Shown here: in pieces, positions 42,855 to 51,964 of the stretch
How the letters are laid out: the number at the start of each line of letters is the position of its first letter
Numbering within the stretch: position 1 is the first letter of the stretch
Assembly: GCF_004125265.1 (NCBI RefSeq)
Contig: NZ_RDTE01000003.1
Location: 4,712,001-4,776,000, forward strand
Reading direction: 5' to 3'
Length of the DNA: 64,000 nucleotides
From: Streptomyces lydicus
Lineage (GTDB): Bacteria > Actinomycetota > Actinomycetes > Streptomycetales > Streptomycetaceae
The notes under the pieces: model-generated
The model's input: only the letters and a program-made list of their open reading frames with translations
What the model was told of the DNA's origin: nothing
Database searches by the model: none
Position numbers and translations under genes: made by a program

Positions 42855-43199
42855 CCGGTCGCGGCAAGGTTCATCCGGTCGCGACAAGGGCCGCCGGCGA
42901 CCACAACGCGGCCGGGCCACCGGCCACCACAACCCGGGGCCGGAGCACGGCGCACCGGCCCGCCCCGGGGTACGCGTCCCATGCCGGCCCGCCCTGGGGC
43001 AGGCCACCCGTGCCGGCCACCGCTGGGACGCCCGCGCCGCCCCTGGGACGCCCGCGTCGGCCCAGTGGCGCCCGGGTCGGCCCAGGGACACCCGCGCCGA
43101 CCCGCCCCGGGCATGTCCGCCCCGGGCACGCCCGCCCCGGACCCCGGCCCCACCCTCCGAAACCCACCCCTCCGTTCCCCCTCCCCCGAAGGACCCGCC
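42855..43199. other. GC-rich low-complexity intergenic region
   Basis: 345 bp of repeated GGGACGCCCGC/GTCGGCCCAG-type units between two enzyme genes. There is no credible coding frame and no defined hairpin. It looks like slippage-prone non-coding DNA. Confidence 0.6.
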
Positions 43200-44174
43200 A
43201 TGACCGCCGCCGCCCCCGCCTCCGCCCGCAGGCTCCAACACGCCTTCTACGGCGACCCCGAGGTACTGGAACTGGCCGAAGTGCCGCTCCCCGAACCCGG
43301 CCCCGGCCAGGTCCGCGTCCGCATCCACGCCGCCGGCGCCAACGCCCTGGACTCCAAGAAGCGCCGCGGCCTGTTCGCCCCCGGCCAGGAGGCTCCCGCC
43401 GAGCCCCAGACCCTGGGTCTGGAGATGGCCGGTGTCATCGACGCGCTCGGCCCCGGTGTCACGCAGTGGAGCACCGGCCAGGCGGTGCTGGGACTCACCG
43501 TCCGGCACGACGCCGCCGCCACCCACGCCCTGGCCGACGCCGGCAACATCGTCGCCAAGCCCGACAGCCTCACCTTCGAGCAGGCCGCCGCCCTGCCGGT
43601 CGCCACCGAGACCGCGTACCGCACCCTGCGCCGGCTCGGCGTGGTCGCAGGACAGACCCTGCTGGTCCACGCCGCAGCGGGCGGCGTCGGCCTCATGGCC
43701 GTCCAGCTCGCCCGCGCCTTGGGCGCCACCGTCATCGGCACCGCCGGCGAGGCCAACCACCCCTTCCTCCGGGACCTCGGCGCCACCCCCGTCACCTACG
43801 GCGACGGCCTGGCCGAACGGATCCGCGCCGCCGCCCCGCAGGGCATCGACGCCGTCCTCGACGCCTCGGGACGCGGCGTCCTGCCGCTGTCCGTCGAACT
43901 GACCGGAAGCCCGGACAAGGTCCTCACCATCGCCGACCTCGACGCCGCCCGGCACGGCGTGCGCTTCTCCCGCGAGATGCTGCCCCTGCCGCAGGTCATG
44001 GACGACGTCCTGCCCATGATCGAGGACGGCCGTCTGCAGATGCCGCTCGAAGCGGTCTTCCCGCTGGAGAAGGCGGCCGACGCCTATCACCGCCTGGACG
44101 AGGGCCACCTGCGCGGCAAGATCGTCCTCACCGCCCGGACTCCCCTCGCCCCTGAGGCGCGGCCCCGGGCGTGA
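43200..44174 (+). CDS. Zinc-less NADPH:quinone oxidoreductase (MDR family)
   Basis: 324 residues. The medium-chain dehydrogenase fold is clear: GLEMAGVIDALGPGV, then the NADPH-binding loop HAAAGGVGLMAVQLA (AxxGxG form), and the C-terminal EKAADAYHRLDEGHLRGKIVL. No zinc-ligand cysteines are visible, so it belongs to the quinone-oxidoreductase branch. ATG 43200 follows GAAGGA. It lies downstream of the OYE gene in the same direction and might be co-regulated with it, given the related redox chemistry. Confidence 0.93.
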   Translation: MTAAAPASARRLQHAFYGDPEVLELAEVPLPEPGPGQVRVRIHAAGANALDSKKRRGLFAPGQEAPAEPQTLGLEMAGVIDALGPGVTQWSTGQAVLGLTVRHDAAATHALADAGNIVAKPDSLTFEQAAALPVATETAYRTLRRLGVVAGQTLLVHAAAGGVGLMAVQLARALGATVIGTAGEANHPFLRDLGATPVTYGDGLAERIRAAAPQGIDAVLDASGRGVLPLSVELTGSPDKVLTIADLDAARHGVRFSREMLPLPQVMDDVLPMIEDGRLQMPLEAVFPLEKAADAYHRLDEGHLRGKIVLTARTPLAPEARPRA

Positions 44175-44215
44175 CCCCGGGCGTGACCCCGGGTGTGACC
44201 CCGGGTGTGACCCGG
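44169..44215. repeat. Four tandem 12-bp GGGYGTGACCCC units
   Basis: GGGCGTGACCCC/GGGTGTGACCCC occurs four times head to tail, immediately after the oxidoreductase stop. It can fold on itself because GGG and CCC alternate, so it may also act as a weak terminator. Confidence 0.7.
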
Positions 44216-44325
44216 CGATGACGGGCCCGGCAGACCGGCCGGGCCCGTCCGCCACCGGCCTCGTCCGTCACCGACCCCGTCCGCCACCGACCCGCCAGGG
44301 TCCGACTCGCCGGTTCCGACCTGCC

Positions 44326-44730
44326 GAGGTCGTCGAAACCACCACCTCCCATGTCGCCGTGGCCAGGGCCTTCATTCCCCGGCTCGACGCCGCCGGAAGC
44401 TACACACTCGTCACCGGTTTCGCCGCCCGCGAGCCCTACCCGAAGGCGGGAATCATCAGCATGCACGGAGCGGCCGTGCTGATGATGCGGGAGGCACTGA
44501 GCGCCGAGCTGCGAGGACGGCGCCGCGCCAACAACCTCCTGCTCGGGCCGGTCATCAACCGGAGCCGTCCGAAGGGCGACCCCTCGTGGCTCACCGCCGA
44601 CCAGGTGGGAGAGGCCGCCGTGGCAGTGGCTCTCGACCCCTCCGTCCGGGACGAGAGCATCCGCCTCGGCACCGTGGAGGAGCTGAAGAAGGAACTGGCC
44701 CGCATGCGTGGGACAGCCGCCCGGCCATGA
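44326..44730 (+). pseudogene. C-terminal remnant of a short-chain dehydrogenase
   Basis: From about 44326 the frame matches the second half of an SDR: VETTTSHVAVARAFIPRLD, SYTLVTGF, KAGIISMHGAAVLMM and the NLLLGPVI region. The N-terminal Rossmann strand with its glycine motif and the first half are missing, and the upstream sequence in the frame is Pro/Arg-rich junk. The catalytic tyrosine of YxxxK is not evident. Truncated relic, perhaps linked to the repeat at 44169-44215. Confidence 0.65.
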
Positions 44731-44840
44731 TCACGGCGACGGCCGGGCCTGCGTAGCGTCCGCGACCAGGTGCCACGGAACCCCTCCGGTGCAGTGGGAG
44801 GGCGAGGAAGGAAACGAGCAGCAGACACACCGTCACGTCT

Positions 44841-44862
44841 CGTACTGTGAACGAGAAGTACG
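44841..44862. promoter_or_regulatory. CGTACT-N10-AGTACG dyad upstream of ABC operon
   Basis: A perfect 6-bp inverted pair spaced ten bases, about 70 bp before the ABC ATPase start, in a stretch less G+C-rich than the surroundings. It could be a regulator site for the three-gene transporter operon. Confidence 0.4.
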
Positions 44863-44932
44863 AATCAGACCGTCTGGTGAGGGGTCCGCGCACGCCGCGG
44901 GCCCCTGTTCTCTGATCACCTGGAGACTCTGC

Positions 44933-45658
44933 GTGCCCCTGGAGATATCCCATTGCTGGTTCGCGTACCGGCGCAAGAGCGTGTTCTCCGACTTCCACTA
45001 CAGCCTGCGCGCGGGAAGTACGGTGCTCCTGGGGCCCAATGGAGCCGGCAAATCGACGCTGCTGTCCCTGGCCGCGTCCGTCCGGCGCCCTCATCAGGGC
45101 ACCATCACCTACCGGGGCATGCCCGCCACGAGCCGCGACTATCGGCGCAAGGTCGCCTGGATGCCGCAGCACATCACCGCCATGTCCGGTCTGACCGCTC
45201 GCGAGCAAGTAGCTTTCGTCGGCTGGACCAAGGGCATGAACCGAAGCGATGCATGGAGCCGAGCCGCTGCCGCACTGCAGCAGGTCGACCTCGCCGACAA
45301 GCAGGACGTGAAGACCACCACGCTCTCCGGTGGCCAACTGCGCCGCGTCGGCGTCGCACAGGCGCTGGTGCACGACGCGGACGTGCTCCTGCTCGACGAA
45401 CCCACCGCAGGCATGGACCCCAGGCAACGCCGTGTCTTCCGTGACGTCCTGGCCCGGCTTCCCGCACATGTCGCGGTCCTGCTCTCGACGCACGATGTGG
45501 CCGATCTCGCCGAGGAGTCGGACAACGTCACCGTCCTGGACGGCGGAAAGCTCACCTACAACGGAGACACCGGCGGGTTCCTGGCTCACGCCCCCCACGA
45601 CACCGCGCCGGCGCGCAGAGCGGAAGCCGCCTACAGCATGCTGTCGGGCGGTGAGTGA
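44933..45658 (+). CDS. ABC transporter ATP-binding protein
   Basis: 241 residues. Walker A GPNGAGKST, signature LSGGQLRR, Walker B VLLLDEPTAGMD and switch HD in STHDVADL. The ATPase resembles those of ABC-2-type exporters or immunity transporters. GTG 44933 follows TGGAGA. The stop overlaps the next start (TGATG), so it forms one operon with two membrane-protein genes, making a three-component transporter. Substrate unknown. Confidence 0.93.
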   Translation: MPLEISHCWFAYRRKSVFSDFHYSLRAGSTVLLGPNGAGKSTLLSLAASVRRPHQGTITYRGMPATSRDYRRKVAWMPQHITAMSGLTAREQVAFVGWTKGMNRSDAWSRAAAALQQVDLADKQDVKTTTLSGGQLRRVGVAQALVHDADVLLLDEPTAGMDPRQRRVFRDVLARLPAHVAVLLSTHDVADLAEESDNVTVLDGGKLTYNGDTGGFLAHAPHDTAPARRAEAAYSMLSGGE

Positions 45659-46920
45659 TGCACGTGAAGACGCTGTTGCGTACGTCCGGTGCCACGTTCC
45701 TCGCCGCGCCGGTGCTGGTCTTCACCATCTTCGTGGCCTGTTCCGGTTCCAGTGAGAGCCTTGCCGCATTCGACAACAGACACGCGCCGACGGTCTCGGC
45801 GGCCGCCTACCAGGCGCTGATATTCGCCGCGGCGGCCGCGGCGGGCTGCGGCGCCTGGGAAGCCGGCAGGCTGCGGCAGAGCGGCATCTGGGACATGGGC
45901 CCCTGGCGCAGCAGGTACCGGATCGCCGCGCAGCGGTTGATCCTGCCCGCAGCGCTGGGCGTCGTGGTCATGGCGGTGATGACCGTGACGCGTTTCGTGC
46001 AGGCGTCGGTCGTCCCGGACGGGGCATCCGTGCCGGCGGTCGTGACCGGACTGCTGCTGCCCGTGCCGTACGCGGTGATCGGTTTCGCGATCGGGAACGT
46101 GTCCCGTTCCCCCGCGGTCTGCGCGCCGCTGGTGATGGCCGGGACCTGGTTCTTCATCGGCTACGCCGGAAACAGCTCGGCCGACCTCCCCGGCACGCTC
46201 TGGCTGCGGCACGCCACGGCCTACACCCTGAGGCCGCCGGAGATCGACCAGGCCGTATCGCCCCTGGCCCTGCTGGTCCCCGTGGTGTTCACCTGCACGC
46301 TCGCGGGTGCGGTGATGATGCTGTGGGGCCCGTGGCGGTCAGCGGTCCGGATCACCCTTGCCGCGCTGCTGGCTCTCGCGGGAATCGCCACCTCCTGGGC
46401 GGTGGCGTCGAGTTGGGGGTACCGCACACCGATGACCTCTTCCCCCATGGCGGAGAAATGCCGGAGGGGCACCGCCGTCACCGTGTGCGTGCCCGAGCTG
46501 TACCAGGACACGCTGCCGAGGGTTCAGGCGACAGCAGGATCGGTCGTGGAGCGCTTGCACGGTGCGGGAGTGCCGGCGCCACGGAAGATCACGTACGCAC
46601 GCTTCGACGCCACCGCGGGGCCCGGCGTCTGGCACCTCTGGTTCCTGCCCCGGACCGGCACGGACGAGCTTGCCCGAAGCGTGGCGCACGCTCCGCTCGA
46701 CGACGCGGAGTGGTCGTGCCTGGGCCGTCAGGACTTCCGGCAGGCCGATGCGCTGGATCTGTGGCTGCGCGCGACTGCCGGCCTCGATGTGCGCGGTGCT
46801 TCGTTTCCACACGAGACGGTCGCCGCCGTGGAGAAGGTCAGGAAGCTGCCGGTACGACAGCAGGCGGCGTGGTTCAGTGCTGCGCAAGCCCGGTCCCGTA
46901 GCTGTGGAAAGGCCGGCTGA
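45658..46920 (+). CDS. ABC transporter membrane protein with extracellular domain
   Basis: 420 residues. Six or so hydrophobic helices (about 10-270, e.g. FLAAPVLVFTIFVA, IRITLAALLALAGIATSWAV) are followed by a soluble C-terminal domain (about 280-420) with DTLPRVQATAGSVVERLHG and cysteines (KCRRGT, VCVPEL). This suggests an ABC permease carrying an extracytoplasmic part. The start may be ATG 45658 or GTG 45655; both couple to the ATPase stop. The C-terminal domain is not one I recognise. Confidence 0.8.
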   Translation: MHVKTLLRTSGATFLAAPVLVFTIFVACSGSSESLAAFDNRHAPTVSAAAYQALIFAAAAAAGCGAWEAGRLRQSGIWDMGPWRSRYRIAAQRLILPAALGVVVMAVMTVTRFVQASVVPDGASVPAVVTGLLLPVPYAVIGFAIGNVSRSPAVCAPLVMAGTWFFIGYAGNSSADLPGTLWLRHATAYTLRPPEIDQAVSPLALLVPVVFTCTLAGAVMMLWGPWRSAVRITLAALLALAGIATSWAVASSWGYRTPMTSSPMAEKCRRGTAVTVCVPELYQDTLPRVQATAGSVVERLHGAGVPAPRKITYARFDATAGPGVWHLWFLPRTGTDELARSVAHAPLDDAEWSCLGRQDFRQADALDLWLRATAGLDVRGASFPHETVAAVEKVRKLPVRQQAAWFSAAQARSRSCGKAG

Positions 46921-47504
46921 TGTACTGGTGGATCAAGGCGCGACGCGCCCACCTCGGTATTCCATCGGGGCTCGTCGTCTTCGCCCTGCTCGTATGGCTC
47001 TTCCGCGACCGGCTCGCGGCCATGCCGTCGCTGGCGGGCGGCAACGAGGTACAGCTGATGCTCTTCGCGCCTTTGGTGGTCTGCGCCGCGATCATTGCGG
47101 TGCTCTCCGCTCGGGTGGGCGATGTCGAGCAGGCGGGAATCCGCCCGTTCCGCAGGATGGAAGCCACCCTGGTCACCCTCGTGGTGCTGGCCGCGGTCGG
47201 CATCGGCTATGCGTTCTCCTGGTCCCTCGGCTCGGGCGCGGCAGGCGCCGTCGGCCGGAACACCGCCCTGCTCACAGGCCTCATGCTCATGTCCCGGCCC
47301 CTGCTCGGCGAGCGATCGCTGGTGGTTCCCCTCGGCTGGATCCTGCTGGTCGTGGTCGAGGGCTACGACGGCCTCGGACACCCCCGTGCCTGGGCGCTGC
47401 TCCCCGAACCGGGCACCCATCTCCCCGCACTCGCGGTGACCGCGGCGGTGTTCGTCTCCGGGGTGTTCCTGTCCGCACGCCTGCCCTCACGCGGGAAGAG
47501 CTGA
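46920..47504 (+). CDS. ABC transporter membrane protein
   Basis: 194 residues, about five or six hydrophobic helices (GLVVFALLVWLF, LMLFAPLVVCAAIIAVL, LVVLAAVGIGYAF, and others). Its start overlaps the stop of the preceding gene (TGATG). It is the last gene of the ABC operon and presumably the second permease half. No conserved domain is recognised. Confidence 0.78.
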   Translation: MYWWIKARRAHLGIPSGLVVFALLVWLFRDRLAAMPSLAGGNEVQLMLFAPLVVCAAIIAVLSARVGDVEQAGIRPFRRMEATLVTLVVLAAVGIGYAFSWSLGSGAAGAVGRNTALLTGLMLMSRPLLGERSLVVPLGWILLVVVEGYDGLGHPRAWALLPEPGTHLPALAVTAAVFVSGVFLSARLPSRGKS

Positions 47505-47846
47505 GGACGAGCTTCCGCCGTACCGGGCACGCCGGGCAGGCCGGGCAGGCCGGGCAGGCCGGGCGCACCGGGCTCAGCGGGCACGCCGGGCTCAGCGGCT
47601 TTGGATACGTCCACGCAGGTCCGGCCGGCCGGTCGGCTGGCCGCTCCGCCCTGCCCCGCCCGCCCTGCCCCGCCCGGCCGCGACACCGCCCGGCCGCGAC
47701 ACCGCCCGGTGAGGACGGACAGCGCTCCTCATCGAGGTAGGCCGCCGCAAGCTGATCGGCGGCCAGGAAGACGTGATCACCGACATCGCCCTCGCCCTCG
47801 ACCTCGCGGCGGCCCGCACTCCTGCCTGACGCGAAAGAACCGGTTC
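47505..47846. other. Intergenic region with GCCGGGCA repeats
   Basis: From about 47525 to 47610 the unit GCCGGGCAG recurs about four times and then drifts into GGGCTCAGCGGGCAC repeats. A short coding-like tail is present at 47725-47829. No full gene. Confidence 0.55.
47725..47829 (+). pseudogene. C-terminal coding fragment of unknown protein
   Basis: Thirty-four codons with G/C-biased third positions read LLIEVGRRKLIGGQEDVITD and end DLAAARTPA before TGA. No start or upstream body is present. It looks like the tail of a lost gene; the family is not recognised. Confidence 0.3.
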
Positions 47847-48542
47847 TCAGAAGTCGTAGGGCTTCTTGGTGTTCCAGTTCAGCACGTCGGCCTCGTTCCA
47901 GCTGAACTGCGGCTTGGCGCCGGTGAGGTCGACGGAGTAGGTGGGGCCGGTGTGACCGTCCGCGCCGCGCAGCGCGAGGGCGAACGACTGCGCCGTCTGG
48001 TGCTTCGAGCCGTAGTCGAAGAGGTTCACGGCGCTGTATGCCTTGCCGCCGGGCTGGAGCGTGAGGTGCGCGCCGCCGCCGGGGTTGTCCTTCTTCGAGT
48101 GCGGCAGCGCGATGCCCTCGGCGTCGCCGAGCTTCACGGCCGGGTAGGAGGTGACCCAGCAGGGCTTGGTGCCCTTGTTCGTCGCGGTGATCAGCAGGTG
48201 GTCGCCCTGCTGCCCGGCGAACCGGTGCACCGCGGTGAGCAGCATCTCGTCGCCGCGGCACTGCCCGTCGCCGGCCGTTTGGCCCTTGCCCGCGACCTGG
48301 CCCGTCCCGCCCGAGGCGGTCGTCGAGCGCGCACCGCCCTTGGTGTTGCCGCCGCCGTTGGCCTGCTCAGTGCCGCCCGTACCGCCCCCGCCGGACGCGG
48401 ACTGGCTCTGCGCGCTGGCGGCGGCGTTGTCGCCGCCGGCCGCCTTCGCGCCGCCGTCGGCGCCACCGCAGGCGGTCAGGCCCAGCGCCAGCGCGGCGGT
48501 GACAGCGGCCAGGGCGGCGGTACGAATCCGGGAAGTACGCAT
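47847..48542 (-). CDS. DUF4232 lipoprotein
   Basis: 231 residues. Signal with lipobox LGLTAC, then a Gly/Ser/Thr-rich linker of about 75 residues, then a DUF4232 domain (about 95-231) with DGQCRGDEML, GTKPCWVTSYPA and the conserved NLFDYGSK, ending WNTKKPYDF. DUF4232 lipoproteins are abundant in Streptomyces with unknown role. The ATG at 48542 follows GGGGGAA. A motif shared with the deacetylase upstream region lies at 48629-48660. Confidence 0.9.
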   Translation of the reverse strand: MRTSRIRTAALAAVTAALALGLTACGGADGGAKAAGGDNAAASAQSQSASGGGGTGGTEQANGGGNTKGGARSTTASGGTGQVAGKGQTAGDGQCRGDEMLLTAVHRFAGQQGDHLLITATNKGTKPCWVTSYPAVKLGDAEGIALPHSKKDNPGGGAHLTLQPGGKAYSAVNLFDYGSKHQTAQSFALALRGADGHTGPTYSVDLTGAKPQFSWNEADVLNWNTKKPYDF

Positions 48543-48911
48543 GATCGGGTTCCCCCTGCATCTCGTGCGGGAGTTGCTTTGGCCGTTCCCGCGGTGTGAA
48601 CACCACTCTTCCCGGGGCCACTGACGTTCCGTGAACGCCTCACTCACGTCCCACTAACAAGCCGCGCGCGAACGGGTGAGGCCGACTCGTGGGCATGCCC
48701 CCCGAGCTGACGACCGACCGTCGTTCGCCCGGCAACACCACGTCGCACGCGGGCAGGGCGCCTCAGGTGACGTGCACGCATGACATCTGTCCTGCCTGAC
48801 CGGTGACAGCCGGGCCTGCCGACGCCTCGCCATCGCGCGAAGAATGGGTTGTGCCTGAGAGGAACGAGACCATGAACATGCGGACGGCGGCGTCGGACGG
48901 CTGGTCGTTGA
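48543..48911. other. Upstream region of the DUF4232 gene
   Basis: 369 bp between the lipoprotein start and the LysR stop. It contains the CCGTGAACGCCTCACT and CACTAACAA motif pair (48629-48660). I see no gene here. Confidence 0.45.
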
Positions 48912-49868
48912 TCAGTTCCTGGCCCGCAGCGTGTCGCAATCGGGGCTGGGGAGCCACCAGTTGGCGTTCGGGAGGCGGTGCCAGTGGTGGGTCCGGGCGT
49001 AGGTGTGGATGAGTTCCAGGGCTCGGTTGACGGCGGGGTGCGCGGCGGTGGTGTTCCAGACGGCGTGCCAGGCGTAGAGCGGGACGGGGTCGCTCAGGGG
49101 CCGGACGGTGAGGCCGTCGGGGAGGTGCGCGGAGGTGCGGCCGAAGGCCGGGTGGCGCAGGGCTTGGACGGCGGCCAGCGCGGAGGTGCGGCCGTGACCG
49201 CGTACGCGTGTCGCCACCTTCAGGCCGAAGGCAGCGACGGCTTGGTCGACCCAGTCGTGCCACTCGGAGGACTCGTCCGCCGCGTGGATCAGGAGCGGGT
49301 GATCGGCGAGGGCGGCGAGGGGGACCTCGTCCCGGTCGGCGAGGGGGTGGCCGGTGGGGAGGATGACGCCGATGGGGTCCAGGCCCACGGGCATGGTGGC
49401 GAGGGCCGCCCCGAGGGGACGGCCGAGGCCGAAGGGCCGGCCGAAGGCGACGTCGAGGTCGCCGGTGAGGAGGCGGGGCAGCGCTGCGGCCATGCCGTGA
49501 CTCTGCAGCACCTCGAACGGCAGGTCGGGGGCCTGGGTGCGCAGGTGATGGATCAGGAGCGTGGAGGGCAGGCCCTCGGCGACGACGTCGATGCGCAGGG
49601 GTGTGCAGGTGTGGGTGATCTCGTCGACCAGGCGCTCGGCGTCGACGAGGAGGCGTCGGCCGCGTTCGGCGAAGGCCTCGCCGGCGGGGGTGAGGGCGAC
49701 GTGGCGGCGGTCGCGGGTGAACAGCGGGACGCCGAGTCGTTTCTCCAGGGTTCTGATCTGGGCGGAGAGGGTCTGCTGGGCGATGGTGAGCCGGCCCGCG
49801 GCCCGGCCGAAGTGGAGTTCGTCGGCCAGGGTGACGGCATAGCGCACCTGGCGCAGGTCGAGGTCCAC
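48912..49868 (-). CDS. LysR family transcriptional regulator
   Basis: 318 residues. HTH: VRYAVTLADELHFGRAAGRL, then AQQTLSAQIRTLEKRLG; the C-terminal effector domain includes LPFEVLQSHGMAAAL. The GTG at 49868 has GGTGGGG upstream. It is divergent from the dioxygenase-like gene across about 390 bp, so it is a candidate regulator of that gene. Confidence 0.93.
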   Translation of the reverse strand: MDLDLRQVRYAVTLADELHFGRAAGRLTIAQQTLSAQIRTLEKRLGVPLFTRDRRHVALTPAGEAFAERGRRLLVDAERLVDEITHTCTPLRIDVVAEGLPSTLLIHHLRTQAPDLPFEVLQSHGMAAALPRLLTGDLDVAFGRPFGLGRPLGAALATMPVGLDPIGVILPTGHPLADRDEVPLAALADHPLLIHAADESSEWHDWVDQAVAAFGLKVATRVRGHGRTSALAAVQALRHPAFGRTSAHLPDGLTVRPLSDPVPLYAWHAVWNTTAAHPAVNRALELIHTYARTHHWHRLPNANWWLPSPDCDTLRARN

Positions 49869-50260
49869 AAATCCCCACCGTAACAGCCTGAGGCTGTCAC
49901 GTGTCCGATGAAGGGTGTTGGACCGGCGGCATGCTGTGGTTGTTGACTCATGGAGTGAAGGGCGCCAGAGGGGCGCAAACCGAAGGTGTCATCCGGCCTT
50001 TGATCGCTGCATCAAAGGCCGGCGACGTGGCGAGCCAGTGGCCGCGCGTACCTGCCGGCTCCGCGAGGTGCGGTGCGCGGTCGGGCTGCGTCGCCGCCGC
50101 GCCCGGCACGGCTGTTGCAGGGCGAGGCCGCTCGCCGGCCCGACCGCCACACCACCCACACCACACCACACGACCCCACCCCCACCCCCACCCCCACCCC
50201 CAACTCACCCACCGGACGGGGCGCTTGGCGTGTGCCGGCGCCCGATGGAGAAGTGACGCT
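49869..50260. other. Intergenic region with C-rich simple repeat
   Basis: 392 bp. From about 50150 to 50210 it runs as CACCACAC and then CCCCCA units, a nearly pure C/A tract just before the dioxygenase ribosome site. It also contains an imperfect AT-richer dyad near 49995-50020 (CCTTTGATCG, CATCAAAGG) that could be an operator for the LysR protein. Confidence 0.5.
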
Positions 50261-51445
50261 ATGTTCGCGAAGCACGTTCAGGGCCGGATCTCCCGCCAGG
50301 CCCATGCCCGGGTGCCGCAGGGCACCTTCGAGGAGCACCACGGCCGTCAGGGGTTCGAGGGTGACGTCTCCCAGCTCTACCACGCCCACCCGACCACGGA
50401 CTGGCTGCGCGTGGAGGGGCCGATCCGGCCACGGGGCGTCCAGCTCAGCGACGTTCCCGCCGCCGATGAGCACGACGAGCGCGCCCTGCCGACGCTGCTG
50501 ATGTTCAACGAGGACATCAGGGTCTCGGTGTCGAAGCGGACGGCGCCGATGCCGTACTACTTCCGCAACACCGACGGTGACACCCTGCTGCTGGTCCAGT
50601 CGGGCAGCGGCGCCCTCGTCACCGACTACGGCACCCTCGCGTACGGGCCGCTGGAGTACCTGGTGATCCCCAGGGGCACCAACTACCGGATCGTCCCCGA
50701 CCGCGGCCCCGACCCCGGCGCCGAGCGGCACCTCACCTACGTGGTGGAGACGCGGGAGCCGATCACGCTTCCCGAACGGGGGATGCTGGGGCACTTCCTG
50801 CCCTTCGACCGCGGTGTCCTCGACGTCCCCAGGCTCGACGCCGGCATCACCGTCCCCTCCGCACAGAACCCGGCCGGCGAGTGGGAGGTGCTCGTCCAGC
50901 GCGCGGGCGAACTGTCCTCGATCTTCTACGCCTTCGACCCCGCCGACGTGGAAGGCTGGACCGGCACCCTGGCCCCCTTCCGGCTGCGCCTGGCCGACCT
51001 CCGCCCGCTCGCCTGTGAGCGCCTCGAACTGCCGCCGGTGGCAAACGCCACCTTCCAGGCCGGGCAGAACTGGTTCGTCACCATGGCCCCTCGGCCCACC
51101 CAGACCGCGGACGACGCGGACAAGGCACAGCCGGCCCATCGCAACGTCGACTACGACGAGCTGTTGGTCTTCCTCGGCAGCGGTACCGGTACCGGCGACG
51201 GCGAGGGCGACGGCGACGGCGACGGTGGCGGTGGCGGTGGCCAGGCCGGTCCGCCGGCAGGGCTGGCGAGCGTCACGCCGGCCGGTATGAACCACGGCCC
51301 CAACCAGGCCCGCCACGCCAACCCGCGCACCCGGCTGCCGTTCTACGTGTGGAACGTCGACACCGTCCGCCCCCTGCGCTACACCGAAGCCTTCGAAGCC
51401 GTAGAGATCCCCGACTTCACCCGCCACGAGAGCTACCGCGGCTGA
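50261..51445 (+). CDS. Homogentisate 1,2-dioxygenase-like cupin
   Basis: 394 residues. The family layout is clear: N-terminal cupin with FNEDIRVSVSKRT and YFRNTDGDTLLLVQSG, then YLVIPRGTNYRI, then the second cupin with AHRNVDYDELLVF and PAGMNHGP, which hold the His/Glu and His expected to bind iron. Between these two motifs a Gly/Asp-only stretch of about 25 residues (SGTGTGDGEGDGDGDG) is inserted. The protein is shorter and more divergent than classical HmgA, and other tyrosine-catabolism genes are absent nearby, so the substrate may be another gentisate-like ring. ATG 50261 follows GGAG. Confidence 0.78.
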   Translation: MFAKHVQGRISRQAHARVPQGTFEEHHGRQGFEGDVSQLYHAHPTTDWLRVEGPIRPRGVQLSDVPAADEHDERALPTLLMFNEDIRVSVSKRTAPMPYYFRNTDGDTLLLVQSGSGALVTDYGTLAYGPLEYLVIPRGTNYRIVPDRGPDPGAERHLTYVVETREPITLPERGMLGHFLPFDRGVLDVPRLDAGITVPSAQNPAGEWEVLVQRAGELSSIFYAFDPADVEGWTGTLAPFRLRLADLRPLACERLELPPVANATFQAGQNWFVTMAPRPTQTADDADKAQPAHRNVDYDELLVFLGSGTGTGDGEGDGDGDGGGGGGQAGPPAGLASVTPAGMNHGPNQARHANPRTRLPFYVWNVDTVRPLRYTEAFEAVEIPDFTRHESYRG

Positions 51446-51964
51446 CTCGGCTGACCCCGGCCTGCCCCGTCGCCCCCCGCCCGCGTCCCCTTCCGCCCGG
51501 TGGGGGACGCGGGCACCACCGAGTTCCCCTGCCATCCGGTGGGACCTCTGCCTTTGGCCGGTGAGGCCTCAGCCGTCAGCCGGCTCGCAGCAGGCCCTCG
51601 CCGCACACCGGGCCGGCCGGAAAACCATGGTTGTTGATCCCAGGATGCGGGCGGCCGCCGAGCGGCAAGCGCGCGGCCAAGCCCGCGAAATGGAGCGTCC
51701 CTTCGGCGACGGCCGCGCGGGCGACGCCTGTGAGCGGTTTGTGAGCCGACCATGAGCCACGTGGCCGAATATCGGTGGTGTGCCGGTCGCAGCGGCAGTC
51801 CCTTAGGGGCGCGTGGCCGGCGGCACTCCGTTCCTTGCCGGTTCGGAGCTGCTGCACACCTCGTTCACGACGGGTGCGCCTTCCCGGGACGGCAACACCC
51901 GGAGCCGTGAACGGAATCGCAGGACGCAATCCGCGCTTCAGGTGGAAAGTAAGGGACGCAGAAG
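51446..51964. other. Intergenic region, no gene seen
   Basis: 519 bp between the dioxygenase and a secreted protein gene. No coding-like frame, repeat or clear hairpin is visible. Near 51915-51963 lies the upstream region of the secreted protein. Confidence 0.5.

Noticed and set aside
41604..44255. Long minus-strand frame across the OYE and quinone oxidoreductase genes
   Set aside because: Antisense shadow of two well-supported enzymes, low-complexity Gly/Val-rich protein without motifs.
47525..47610. CRISPR or coding repeat
   Set aside because: Short GCCGGGCAG slippage repeats without spacers or a plausible frame.
48763..49878. 371-codon Arg/Pro-rich minus-strand frame
   Set aside because: Out-of-frame shadow of the LysR gene on the same strand.
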